NCBI GenBank assembly: GCA_963691655.1
Contig: OY829326.1
Coordinates: 81,647,235 to 81,711,234, forward strand
Direction of reading: 5' to 3'
Length of the DNA stretch: 64,000 bases
From: Toxonevra muliebris
Lineage: Eukaryota; Arthropoda; Insecta; Diptera; Pallopteridae
Below are positions 45,216 to 56,762 of the stretch, one piece after another. Within the stretch, counting starts at the first letter, position 1, and each line of letters starts with the position of its first letter. The notes under the pieces are model-generated. The model was given only the letters and a program-made list of their open reading frames with translations, was not told where the DNA came from and made no database searches. Made by a program: the position numbers and the translations under genes.

Positions 45216-45832
45216 TAATTTATTAGTATTTGCTTCATTAACTACAAAAGAAATGACACGCCCACTGCTCCGATCATCATCAGAGCAAACATTTAAATTT
45301 ACTAATTAAAGTTTCTCGTTATTTAATCTTTAAATATTGATTTATATCGAAATTATAGCATTTATACGAACCATCACTGTATGGAAGGTGCCCCGCCCCT
45401 TGATCCGATCACTCCTATTTTTGGAGCACATATTGGTGTTCATTGTGTAAACTTCTTTCTCAGATTTCATCTTTATATAATGTTTCGTGTTGAAGTTATA
45501 GTCTTTATTAAAACTAAAATAGTGGGATATGCCGCGCCCTCAAATTGAAAATTTTTTATGACTAATATATTTTTTACGTTTATTCAAATAAGAGCAACAT
45601 TAGTTTAGTTTAAATTTTCAAAATTTTTTGAAGCATTAATCCGTTCTTTAAGAAATATCAATATTTAGCATTTTCTAAGTTTTAATAATATATTAAATTA
45701 AAAAAAATTAAATTTTGTTTTAATTTGTATTGCCTTGATATTCAATAAGATTAAAAAAAAAGGAATTATCTCCACTAAATCAAAGTTATAGAATTTTTTC
45801 AAAAATACCCACTTTTTGACTACTGTGCGCCG

Positions 45833-46206
45833 TGCGAAATTAAAAAGTGACCGTTACACTTCTTACAGCGCACGAAGACATCTGTTAAATGTTATTCAAC
45901 AAAAGGGAACTCTTGCTCCCATTGGGTGCTGAAACAGCTTTTTGGCGGCATTTCAACTTCGCATCAAACTGCAATTGAAATTTTTCTTAATTTTCGTGGA
46001 TAAACTAAACTTTCGAGAAACTCATTAGAGGATTTAACTTTGCAGCGGAATTCCAATGTAATTGAAATATTCAAAAACTAATTATTAAGAAAATGAAACT
46101 TCACAGGGCGAGTCCGATTGCACTTCTTTGGTTTTAAATTTTACCTTTGTGAAGTGTTGCCAGCTACTTCTATTTTAGAATCTATTTTAATCTATTTTAG
46201 AATAAA
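45833..46206. other. AT-rich spacer, nothing recognised
   Basis: No ORF, repeat or RNA signature recognised. Confidence 0.35.
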
Positions 46207-46635
46207 GTTTGTCCCCTTTTCCACACAGCAAGTTTTCTTGTCGGCAAGCCGAGTTTGTAGGCAAGAGAGGAAAAACGAGAGGAGACGAGTATAGACTTGC
46301 TCGTACCGGCAAGTTGTCTTTTGTGCTCTTCGTTCTTTGATATTTCTCTTTATTCTTATTTGTCATTTTAAGTTGGATGCGCATTGATTTTAATTTCTTA
46401 TTGGAAAAAATAAACAGTTTTCATTTAAAATTTCACTTTTAATTTCATTTATTTTTATTCAGTAAGCTGATTTCGCTTTTCATTTATTTATTTTTATTTA
46501 ATAAAATGTAAATAAAATGTTTTTCATAACACGAATGAAAGACAAAGTAAAAGCAGAATTGCCCAAGATATCTTGCTGTGTGGAAAAACGAGTAGCAAGT
46601 TCAGAAGAGAATGGAAAACTTGCCGTCTGGAAAAG
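46207..46635. mobile_element. MITE with CTTTTCCACACAGCAAG ends
   Basis: Left end CTTTTCCACACAGCAAGTTTT; right end the inverted CTTTTCCAGACGGCAAGTTTT. A second internal CTTGCTGTGTGGAAAA lies near 46572. Partner at 63650-63948. Confidence 0.75.
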
Positions 46636-46827
46636 TTGACTTTACATCGTACGATTTTTGATGGGGAACTGTTGATTTCCTGTCACAAGGTGACAAAAAA
46701 AAAACTAGACCAATGTAAACATTAACTTAATAAAAATTTTAAAGGACAAAAAATGCGAAATTTTTTCAGATCAGAATACAATTTATTATATGTATAATTT
46801 GTTTGATTATTATTAAATATATATTAG

Positions 46828-47075
46828 TAGCCGTAGCCTATTGGTTAGTGTATTAGACTGCTATGCAGAGGTGCCCCGGGTTCATATCTCGGTACGCTCA
46901 GAAAACAAAAATAGAAAATACAAATTTTTCTGTAGTGATCACCTCTTAGCTGGCAATGACAAACCTCCAAGAGTAAAAAATGCATATGAAAAGCTTTTCA
47001 CTTCACCGTTCGGATTCGGGTCTTGGCCCTCCATTTGCTGTTGTGCCATTAAAGTAGTAGTAGTATAAAGAAGAC
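46828..47075 (+). mobile_element. tRNA-derived SINE
   Basis: Pol III boxes are readable: TAGCCTATTGGTTAGTG (A box) and GGGTTCATATC (B box), about 40 nt apart. The body has TTAGCTGGCAATGACAAACC and CCGTTCGGATTCGGG, shared with the 54.66-kb SINE. The tail is a short AGT repeat. Confidence 0.8.
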
Positions 47076-47420
47076 AAATGTTCTCCAGTAGTAATGGTCG
47101 TTATTTCGTCATTGATGATTTAATCACTATGGCCAGGAAATCACTCATCACTACTGTGGCTAAAGAATTCCAAAAACGGCTCCCAGTGATTTCAGTTTTT
47201 ATCAAGTTAGCAATTATCTTCATTTCGTTCCATTTCATATTAGATCTATAGTGAAGTTGTATTTTCTATCTCTACTGAAGTACTAGTTGGTGAGAAAGCG
47301 ATGTAAAGAAGCAGTGACACAGTCACTATTTAAAATCACAGTAATTCAGGAATCACAATCACTTCTGTCACCGTTTTTGACAAATCACTGTTTTGCTCAT
47401 CACTATTCTCCAGTTCTAAA

Positions 47421-47770
47421 AGATGATTTCCTTAATTGAAGGAAACTCTGATGTGGCCAAAAGGATGGGGGGTTTTGGGTCCAGTAAAAGTACCCAAAGA
47501 GAAACCTGGACTCAATTTGGTGTGGACCTGAATTCCCTAGGACCACCAACACAAGATGTAAAGAGTGGCACAAAGTAAACATATCTCTATTTGTTCCGCC
47601 GTAATGACTAATTTACTAATCACTATCCAGTTATTGTGATGTCTAAATATATACGATTTTAACATTGATGGTAATTTCTGTCTTTCAAACAATATATCCA
47701 GGTTTAGTTGGACTACAAACAGAAATTTAAAAAGAACATTTCGGCGAATAGAATACGACCTTTTACTTTA
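47421..47770 (+). pseudogene. second Myb/SANT-like (Harbinger-type) fragment
   Basis: Reads MISLIEGNSDVAKRMGGFGS, KSTQRETWTQFGVDLNSLGP, PTQDVKSGTK, then after an intron-like gap LDYKQKFKKNISANR. This is the N-terminal SANT block of PIF/Harbinger accessory proteins, with a stop replacing the usual W-x-D residue. No transposase found beside it. Confidence 0.6.
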
Positions 47771-48153
47771 TACAAAAGCAACGAAAAGGCATCTTTGCTG
47801 AGTTGAAAATATCCTATGAATCTAAAAACAAAAATTTATAAGTTTGCTCTAGCACTTTTATGCAAATAGAACTACTCACAAATTGTTGAGAAATTCTAAT
47901 ATTGCCTTTTGCAATATTATGGCCCTCCTCAAAAAACAAATCCACATTACTGATCATTATTTATTCGAATCGACACATTTTGGTTGAGTCTGCTGTTAAA
48001 TTTTTGTACAGAATGCAGGGTAATATTATTTTTCCGTTTGAGGTAAAATATTTATCGCCTATTCATTTAAATACATTAAGCAGCAACAACATCCTATACA
48101 CTGATACTAAGTTAATATATTATCACAGGCGTTACAATAGTGTACAACACTAA

Positions 48154-48952
48154 TCAGTATATGCAAACAAACTAATGTGATATTTACACTACTTCTCATA
48201 TCCCATGTACATAAGTAGTTCCCCATTTAGTTTGTAAGTCATATTGATAAGTTAGTGATAAGTTTTCGTATATAAGTTTTAGCCATACATGAGGTAATTT
48301 CCTTTTTCATCTATTTTGGGGAAAAACTATTTAAATGCTATCATAAATATGAATGTATAACTCTTAATTATTTATATAAATTGATTTTTTAACTCATCAT
48401 TGTCCTAGATGAATACAAAAAATATGTATTTTAGGAAAACCTAAATTTTTTAAAAATCTTTATAACCAAGTCAAAAAAAAAAACAATTTTTTTACTTTAC
48501 CTTATATGTAAAATGTAGTAAATGTTTTAATCATATTAATGTCTTATTCATCAATATCGCTCACTTTTATTGATTTACTCTAATATTTTCATTGTACGAT
48601 TTTTCGTACATGACGTAACTTTTAAAGGGGTAGATAGAAATACACTTTAGAGGTAAGGAGACTCAATTTGTCAACCGCTCCAATAAATGTTAAAAAATTG
48701 CAAGCTGATCTAACACTTTTCAAAATGTGTTAAACAAGTTTTTGTTCACAAACATATTTTTAATTTATTATTTTCTTGTCATCTGTTTCACCCTGTGTTT
48801 TGAGCAGCTGATTAAAGCGTCGTTGTTTCTTCACGCTTGTAAAGTTGAAAGCGGTCTGGAAAAGATTCGGTTTGTTTACATCTGTTTTTATCAAAATTGA
48901 AATAATAAAACTAAACAAAAAGTAAAACTTAATTTACTAAATTTAAAAGAAA
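48154..48952. other. region upstream of CDIN1
   Basis: AT-rich; no TATA or initiator can be assigned. 48780-48900 is less AT-rich, with GAGCAGCTGATTAAAGCGTC and CTTCACGCTTG, and is the likeliest promoter/5' UTR. Confidence 0.35.
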
Positions 48953-50685
48953 ATGAGCGATGTTGCAGATAAAAGTAACGATACTAGTGTCGCAGCGACA
49001 GTGACCAAAGCAAAAAAGAAAATTCTGAGTCGCACTGAATATGAAACAATTTGCTGTTTTATCCATGATTATTCTGGTTTGGCTATTGACTGTGAAATTG
49101 AGATGGTGGAGCGACAATTCGTAAACATCGATCGTCTTACACTAAAAAGCATTTTACAAACAGAAAGAGGATTTCATTTACGTACTCAATTTTGGCGTTA
49201 TGAAGGGAAAGGAAAGAAATACTTAAAAAGGTAAACAATCGAATATTTCAGAGGAAATGAGTCGTTGACAATGTTATTTGTATGGAATCTTGTATTTTTA
49301 TAGCTTCGTGGAAGAATCAGCTGCAAGTAATGATCCAACTATTATTCTTAGAACTGCCGATGCAGAACGCATGAATCCCGTTGTATTGTGCCGCACAATT
49401 CTGCAAGAGGAATATCGTTATGAAAATAAATCACAATTGGCTCGTCTCATGAAATATCCCCATCTTATTGCCAATCCAAAACTGGCAGCAAATGTTACGC
49501 AATGTCTATGCAGTGACTCACAGGATGGACCATTAGTTGATTTACGACGACGTGTAGTGGGAGAGGAATATGAATTTAAGGTATTGTACATTATGAAAGA
49601 TTACGCCCCATTACAAACTTGCAATATTTATAATTCCAAAATTTTATAAAATGATACACATATTTGAACAGTGTTATGTAATAATGGATGAAACCGCACG
49701 AAACTAATTTTGAGATATAATCGCTATTATTTGCGTACCTTCAAAGAAATGCCACATAACATTTTTAAAACGAAAAATACTTCAATCTTAAAAAAAAGAA
49801 ACATTCGATTTATAATTTACAATCGAACTGCATTCGTAACTCAAAAATGTTTTTGGGGATTGATACATTAATTTAAAAACAATAACACCGTTCATTCTTA
49901 GCTCATACTCGTTCCTTTACTTATTTATATATATATATATTTTTTTTTTTTTTTGTAATCCAATAGTTAAAAGAAATGGCAAAAGCTTGTGGAATGTATT
50001 ACTACGATGAGAATGATTTAAGACGTATGGGATACGATAAAACACCGGACATCAAAATGATTTTGCCTTTTTTATATAAAGGTGAAGTAGTCAATTGGAT
50101 AGAAAGTAAAGCTACCTTTGGCGATGTTAGAACACATAAAGGGTATATTCAACAGCAACTGAATAGCTATAGTAATCGGTAACTTTTACTTTTAAATACA
50201 AACAAATTAGAGTGGTTCTTATTTAGAATTCAATCGATATTTTCGACCGGATGCCGAATGAATTGAATTTGATGGCGGTAATCTCACTCATTGAACAATT
50301 TTAGAACTTTGAGGAAAAAATAACATCTAATTTTTATTCTCTTTTTTGAGTTTTTTAAAACATATTTTCTATACAGTACCTTCGACTTCCTTAATAGTTG
50401 TGTACATACTTGACAATAAGGACAACTCTAAAAATTAAATGCTAATTAAATAAAATTAAAAATTTATTAATCCTTTTTAGTTTTGGTGCCGGCATTGTAA
50501 TTTATTGGTTCGGCTACCACGAAGAAACTCCGCGCTTAACAGAAAATAACGTCGGTATTATCGTGCTCGATGATTTTCCTGATACTAAACATATGAAATT
50601 TATCAACTTAACGGACAGTGATGAGATGAAGTCGCCCAATGATGATATTAATTTTGATGAACCTTGCATGGCAGAAACATCATGA
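48953..50685 (+). CDS. CDIN1: CDIN1 (C15orf41) homologue, PD-(D/E)XK nuclease-like, four exons
   Basis: Exons: 48953-49230, 49304-49580, 49967-50178, 50481-50685; all GT..AG with matching phases, total 323 residues plus TGA. Human CDIN1 has 281; the fly protein adds about 23 residues before the ILSRTEYETI start-like motif and an acidic tail of about 30. The catalytic region is in exon 3: GYDKTPD at 207-213 and WIESK at 229-233, giving the nuclease triad D213, E231, K233 (TPD-motif family). RFGAGIVIYWFGY spans the last junction and matches the human RFGPGLVIYWYGF-type core. In humans CDIN1 binds codanin-1 and is mutated in congenital dyserythropoietic anaemia type I; in a fly the role is unknown, presumably nuclear. 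No inactivating change is visible. Confidence 0.94.
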
Positions 50686-51912
50686 TAAGAACACATAATA
50701 GCTACTAGTATCTAAATTTAAAACCAGTTGTCTCTGAAGTTATTTTTTTTAAACGAATTTAAATGTTAATTTATTTGATTTAGTTTATCGTGTTTTATTA
50801 TACGGAAAAATCAGATTTAACTAATTTTTGATGTTGAGTTTCGTCACTAAAATCATTGTACCGAAAACTAATATATTGGAGAAAGCTGCTTAACCTGAAA
50901 ACTTCAACCGAATCGAACTTGGTCCTCCGCCAAATGTATAGGGCTTAAATATCAATATCGCAGGCAAAAAAACTAGAGGGTACTTTTTTTTATGTGATAA
51001 TGATTATCACTGTGCTTTTATGCGTTGAAACCAAATCTGGCTACATAATTTCATAGCATACTCAGTTTTCGAGATAATCGGGAGGAAATACCGTTTTTGG
51101 AAATCTATATATTAACATAGTGCATTATTAATTCTCGCATTTAAAAATTGGTAACTATTTCTTTCATATTTTTCACTTTACATCAATCCGAACTTTAACA
51201 ATTAGACATTTTTTATTTAATACCAACAATCAAAAAGTTTAATTGAAAGTGATATTGAAACATTATTTGTTCCCGCTTATTTATATGGTCAGTCTTGGGT
51301 TAAGCGCATAAAATTGCATAGTAGGTCAATCCCATGTTTCATGAAAAATAAATACACCCTCGATTTGGTTTTTGCTTACGATGTTGGTATTTAAGCGACG
51401 TCCAATCGGTTCTTTTCGTTCCACAACAATAAGCATGGTTTCTGTCAAGAAATATTCGCTGAGAAATGGTGGAACATATTGAACAAGATCTGTTACTAAT
51501 TTTACCTTCATTTGTAATGAGTTCTTTTGAGTTCTATGAATCAGTTATTACAATAGCAAATTTTATCAATGTTAGCAAAAAGTGGCATCATTCCCCACTG
51601 TAATGGAAAATGGTGTGGCAGAGCATGGTTGTGATTTATAGGTCTTAACGAACTCTCCAGTACAACTGACACCCGAAAGGGAGTAAAAAGCCTTTCATTC
51701 AATGTCATCGTTCTCGGTATTTAAAAAATTAACTTTTGGTGAGTTTTCGACGGTTTTAATTAGGGATATCGATCGTGAAACACTTCAGTATTTCCGAGAT
51801 TCAAATGTTAATCCTGGGGATGTGGCCGTGTTTTTTTATGTACTATTTACTTTGTTTTGCAAATTTTCACTTTTTTTTCTTATATTTATAATAAATATAT
51901 TTTACGCGCTCT
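50686..51912. other. downstream of CDIN1, nothing recognised
   Basis: AT-rich, no canonical AATAAA close to the stop; the CDIN1 3' end is not resolved. Confidence 0.35.
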
Positions 51913-52206
51913 GCATACAAACCCTTTAAAATTTTTTGGGTGCTTTCGGATTGATGTAAAGTGAAAAATATGAAAGAAATAGTTACCAAGTTGGAAAAAA
52001 TATATAAAATTTTTGGAAGTTCTGGTATTCTTGGCAATTAAATGTTCGAATAGTTTACCGAAGAACTTACTACTGCACATATTTCATACCGACTGCAAAA
52101 ATTTTTCTTTCCCGATGCCGAAAAACCTTATAAATACAGATTTTTTCATATTTTTCACTTTACATCAATCCGAAAGCACCCAAAAAATTTTAAAGGGTTT
52201 GTATGC
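51913..52206. repeat. perfect 63-bp inverted repeat with 168-bp spacer
   Basis: Arms 51913-51975 and 52144-52206 are exact reverse complements, starting GCATACAAACCCTTTAAAAT. Part of the arm also occurs at 51155-51195. Reads as a young foldback element or MITE. Confidence 0.9.
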
Positions 52207-52972
52207 ACCCTAAAATACTTAAATTAAAAAAAAAATATTTGTTTAAAATTTATCTACTCTATTTGAATATGATATCCATTTAAATTCTTGGGCATTTTGA
52301 GTTGAAATTTCGTAAAACAAAGGAAATAATATATGTATCACAAAATATACCATAAACTTAGTTGATTTTTGAAAGGCCGCACCATGAACGAAATGAGTCA
52401 AACATAACAAAATAGAACACAAAATAGAAATGTGAATTCCAATAAGTTTGTGTGATTACATACGAATCCCGAAATCCCGGTATTTTTTATTTCCAAACTC
52501 GAGATTTTTGAGCCAAATTTTAGAGCAAACCGCGGTATCCCGAGATTGACATACCTTGTTTTCATGTATTCTACAAGTTATTCTCAAAATTAAATGTTCC
52601 TAGGGGTGTACACTAGAGTGAGCCACTTTTCAGGGAAATTTTTAGCCATCCTTTATACATGGATTTTTGATTTCAAGTTTTATTTAAATTACCAAAATTA
52701 TTATACTGAAAAAATATAGCCAAATATTTTCCGAAAATGCGTGCTCGAATTTTGTATCAAATTTCTATATTATTTTAGGTTAATAATGTTTTTAACTAAG
52801 TGAATGAATATGAATGTTTACGTTTTTTGAAAGTTTAAAAATTTATCGGGTGAGTTAAATATACTTATTCATTTAATTTATTTACTAAGTTACATAAAAA
52901 AAAATTGTATTTGATTTTAACCCTCTTTTCACATATTTCTATTTTTTGTTATTTTTTCGAGACTTAAACTTT

Positions 52973-53022
52973 AGTAGCATATCCTGACCAAAAACTACCG
53001 TTGTTGGTCAGGATATGCTACT
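52973..53022. repeat. perfect 19-bp hairpin with 12-nt loop
   Basis: AGTAGCATATCCTGACCAA (52973-52991) pairs exactly with 53004-53022. Confidence 0.9.
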
Positions 53023-53184
53023 CTGCAAAAAGTAGCAGTTCATAAAGCTGGTAAAAATCAATGCATATATTTTAAGTTGATTTTCAAAAATTTTAACTAT
53101 TAACTATTAAATATAAATCAGAAGTCAATTTTGGCTGCAAATTAACTATATTTTAAGATTGATATGAAATATTACTAAATATAT

Positions 53185-54055
53185 TTATATATTACTAAAT
53201 ATACCATATTCACAACAACCCAAATTGAAATTAATGCGAAAACCTAAACTAGTGATTTTGTCAATAAACTTCAATGGTACCGATCCAATATATAGATGTA
53301 GAATGTCAGAAGAGAATATTTTGTCTTTTGAAACAGGCAGTACGAAAGATTTCTCAGCATTTAATGTTAATCCATTGTCACGAGCCCATTTATTAATAGA
53401 CACTGCAAGTCATCATTTAGCCTAGAACTTGGAGCATCCACGAGACATAAGCGAAAGGACAAATATAGCTGAATATCATCAGCATACGAGTGGATATGAG
53501 CTTGCTAACCATAAAGACATCTATTAAACAATAGAGCTCCAAGAATTGATCTTGCGGAACACCAGACGATACAGATTTGTATTGGGAATACACATTACCT
53601 ACTCTTACTCGTTGAAGATTACCTTCAAGGTAGCTCCTCATTAACTTTAATGAACTTGGACAGAAGCCGAAGTAATATTTTACTTTCCCACATAACAAGT
53701 AGTGTTTTAAGAGTCGAATGCCTTAGAAAACTCTAAGAGCCAGAGAAGAGTGTGATTACCTTTGTCAAAAGGCACGCGAATATCATCCATGATTCTCATC
53801 ATGGCAGTATGATGAATTTTGCGGAACCCTGATTGGAGTGGTGATAACAGGTTGTTTTCTAATAAATGATTAGAAATTTTCAGCCATGAGTGCTTAACGA
53901 ATTTTTGATAAAGAGGCCAAAATACGGATGGGTCGGAAATCATTGGCTGCCTGTGCAGACGGGGTCTTAGCAACTGGTAAAACCGTTGCTATTTTCCACA
54001 TGTTTGAAAATGACGAACTGGTGAATCTGTGATTCATTATATGTGTCAGTGGATT
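53185..54055 (-). pseudogene. non-LTR retrotransposon reverse transcriptase, broken
   Basis: Minus strand: MWKIATVLPVAKTPSAQAAN, DFRPIRIL, then NHLLENNLLSPLQSGFRK, HHTAMMRIMDDIR, LLEFSKAFDS (active-site A block), SYLEGNLQRVRVG and SSGVPQ, then WARDNGLTLNAEKS. These are RT blocks 1-4 and the thumb of a jockey/I-type LINE. Frames change at least three times, and the catalytic (Y/F)xDD block reads MLMIFSYI, so it is dead. Cut at 54055 by the next repeat. Confidence 0.85.
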
Positions 54056-55110
54056 TACAATAAGTCCGTTCCCGTAATTTACCGTGGGTTCACGAATTTA
54101 CCCAAAACAGCCCAAAAGCAAAAAATTAGGTTCGTTCCCGTACTTTTTGGCTAAAGTCTGGTAAACTGAGAGTAAACGAAAAATGCTCTCTCTGATACAC
54201 AAAAATGCACAAAAGTACAGGAACGCACAAAACCATTTTTCTTGCACGAAACAAAACGTCAAATTTTAACGACAGTTAAATTAAAAAAACAAAGTTTCTG
54301 TAATATTTAATAAAATAAAAATTATTAAATCTTACAAGAAAATAAATAAATAATGAAAAAGGTAAACATAAATTGTTCGCCTGTCTACTTTTGTAGAATC
54401 TTCTGGTTCACAATCACCATTTGCATTATTCAGAAATGGCAGAAGCTTCTACAGCCTCAGAAGTTGAACAAACAATTGCGTCATTAACTTGTGGAGAATG
54501 TACAATAGTTAAAAACTAACTAATATACTATTAATTAATTTTCAAATGTCTTTTAAACATTTTCCATTTTAAATAAAATCTTTATTTATTTATTAATTTC
54601 AAATTTTCAATATATTTTTACAAAAGCAAAACAGCTGATAAATACAAAACAGCTAGACGACCTCGATAGCCTATTGGATAGTGCACTAGACTTTCATCTG
54701 GGAGGTTCGGGTTCGATTCCCGTCTTCGTCTGGTGGTTAATTTTCATAACTTTCTTATATTCACTATCAATATGAAGTGTATGAGAATTATAAGACAGTG
54801 TACAAGTACACACATTGGTTGGTAATGGCAAAACCACCAAGCCGATAAGAAATTGCCACACCGCCGTTCGGAATCGGCGTTAAACTGTAGGTCCAACTAT
54901 GTGGTATCACAATGGGCCGTTCAGGCCTAAGTGTGTCTCTCGACAGCCACTCCAACCTAACCAACCTAACCTACAAAACAGCTGATTGTTTGACACTTTT
55001 AACATTTTTACCCGAAGAAAAAGTGCTGGCTATTTCGTGCAAGAAGACATTTACTCTCTCATCTCTGCTCTCATTTGCAAGTTTTTTGAGTACGGGAACG
55101 CTTTCTAGGC
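54056..55110. mobile_element. GTCCGTTCCCGTA-ended element, interrupted by a SINE
   Basis: Left TAAGTCCGTTCCCGTAATTT and right GAGTACGGGAACGC ends; interior matches the reverse complement of 56759-57245 (CTTGCACGAAACAAAACGTC, GTTTCTGTAATATT). Interrupted at 54643-54983 by a SINE. Confidence 0.65.
54655..54971 (+). mobile_element. tRNA-derived SINE with exact 12-bp target duplication
   Basis: TACAAAACAGCT at 54643-54654 and 54972-54983 flank a 317-bp body. The head keeps an acceptor-stem-like AGACGA..TCGTCT pairing, A box TAGCCTATTGGATAGTG, a CTTTCAT loop with TTC at the anticodon site (tRNA-Glu like) and B box GGTTCGATTCC. The body has CCGTTCGGAATCGGCG; the tail is CCAACCTAACC repeats. Confidence 0.92.
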
Positions 55111-55113
55111 TGT

Positions 55114-55196
55114 AAACGAAACACAAGCAAATGAGATTAAAAAACAAAAGCCAATGAAGTAAACAATTTAAAATTTAATTTGCTTGTGTTTCGTTT
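55114..55196. repeat. perfect 19-bp inverted repeat
   Basis: AAACGAAACACAAGCAAAT (55114-55132) and its exact reverse complement (55178-55196). Confidence 0.85.
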
Positions 55197-55360
55197 AGTT
55201 CACAAGAAGTTTCACTTCTGCCTTGTGTTCGTTAATACACAACCAATTTTTTTTTTTAAATTTGGGATGGTTTCATTTTGATATTTTTATTTAATTCATA
55301 AAAATCACAACCGTACAATATTTTTCCGCTAAAAACTAGTTGTCAAGTTTCTACTAGTTT

Positions 55361-55467
55361 TCTGTTCACGTACTTTTTCTGCTATTTATCTCTTTGCGAG
55401 AATATTTTTCTCAATCTTTCTTTTACTCTCTCGCTTCAAGTGTTTACTGGGAAAGTACGTGAACAGA
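55361..55467. mobile_element. 107-bp MITE with perfect 16-bp inverted ends
   Basis: TCTGTTCACGTACTTT at the left, exact reverse complement at the right. Ends resemble the GTCCGTTCCCGTA family next to it; right-flank sequence 55468-55605 also matches 56910-57045. Confidence 0.8.
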
Positions 55468-55646
55468 CCTAATATATTGAAAATTTTAAATTTATAAATA
55501 AATAAAGAACTTTTGAAAAAATAAGTCTTATTTAAAATGGAAAATGTTCAAAAAACATTTGAAAATGTATTAATTGTATTTTTGTTAATTTTTAACTACA
55601 TTCTCTCTCCACAGAATACTTGTCAGCACTCCCGGAGCGTTGACAA

Positions 55647-55936
55647 GTCAGCTGTAGGCGCTTCCTCTCCGTATGACACACCATTACGTTTTTAACATTG
55701 CATGTCATTGGAAAAAAGCACTCCGTTTACGCTCCCTTTGGAGTGCTTCGAAAGTCCTTTCGCGAGATCTTTGCGTCAGCAGTTCGTTCGCTTTTTTCTT
55801 CTGCTGTGCTCTACAATATTTTTCTTCTTCTTTCGAAATGCTTCAAAAGACCTCTCACGAAATCTTTGCGTCAGCAGTTTTGCTATTTTAAATTACGATG
55901 ATCTTGTCATACGGAGAGGAAGCGCCTACAGCTGAC
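55647..55936. mobile_element. foldback element, perfect 32-bp arms
   Basis: Arms 55647-55678 and 55905-55936 are exact reverse complements, beginning GTCAGCTGTAGGCGCTTCCT. The 226-bp loop holds two diverged copies of a CTTTGCGTCAGCAGTT block. GC content is well above the surroundings. Confidence 0.85.
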
Positions 55937-56685
55937 CAGCGTGGCCGTTATGAGACTAAAGTTGCATTTTGCAACCTTTTTGACTGCCTGGAGACTTTAA
56001 CACGACTTTTCGAAAATACCCAAAATTTGAGACTTTTTTTAAAATCCTTGCAAATTTTGAGACTTTTTTGCAAAAAGTGTGATATTCACATGAAATTATA
56101 CGAAAAATCCATTGCCTTTAACTTGAAAGCTCGCAACATTAATTACATACATACTTTTTAGTCGTTTTATAAGATTTTTTACAAACTTATTGCCATTTGC
56201 AAATTTGCCTCATTGACTTAGGGAAAACTGTTTGGCCAATTAAAAGTTCACAAATAATAGATACTGAAAAATGCTAGGGTTCAAATTTTTTTAAATCTGC
56301 TAGCAGACTCGAGAAATGCGATTTTTTAGAGTTTTTTTTTTCAAAATGGAACGGTAAGTGGTAGGGCTGAAATATTTTGGGAATCATCATAAAATAAACC
56401 GAGGTAAATTTTTGGAGGTGTACAACAACTTTTTTTCTTGAAGCACCTTAATGTATTAATTACTTGGGATAATTGATTTTTTTTTTACTTTCAATACATT
56501 TTTTTTATATGCAAACTGCTGTGAAATGAAATAAATGTTCCTTGGATGAGATGAGACTTTGTTACACTCAGTGACACTTTTTTAGCAACTTTTTGAAATT
56601 TATCAACGGCCACTCAACTGACTTATCAACACTCCGAAAGGCCTTTTGAAGTGTTTTTTCCCCCCGTTGGGAAATAACAAACTGT
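55937..56685. other. AT-rich stretch, nothing recognised
   Basis: No gene recognised. The block CAACGGCCAC near 56606 echoes GTGGCCGTT at 55942, so this stretch could be the body of a larger element. Confidence 0.3.
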
Positions 56686-56762
56686 TATACAGACTAGTAA
56701 CAATAAGAAAAACACAACAACAAATAAGTATATAGAACGGTAGTGGTAGTTTCTTTCAATAG
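56686..56762 (-). mobile_element. fragment of the 14.6-kb foldback family
   Basis: Shares AACTGTTATACAGACTAGTA, AGAAAAACACAACA and GAACGGTAGTGGTAGTTT with 14806-14885. Confidence 0.65.

Larger units (their letters stand above)
40448..45827. mobile_element. Transib-like element copy 2 with nested insertions
   Basis: Exact 5-bp target duplication CGCCG at 40443-40447 and 45828-45832. Left CACA.. and right ..TGACTACTGTG ends are eroded Transib termini. Left 290 bp match 570-840; right 600 bp match 1454-1800. Everything between is later insertion: a PIF/Harbinger element and a MITE. Confidence 0.75.

Noticed and set aside
46841..47068. 75-codon ORF starting MVSVLDCYAE
   Set aside because: It is the translation of a SINE, not a gene.
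54655..54730. Functional tRNA gene
   Set aside because: Anticodon stem has mismatches, and the sequence continues into a SINE body flanked by a target duplication.
55673..55935. Three overlapping 67-77 codon ORFs
   Set aside because: Produced by the GC-rich foldback element; no coding signature.
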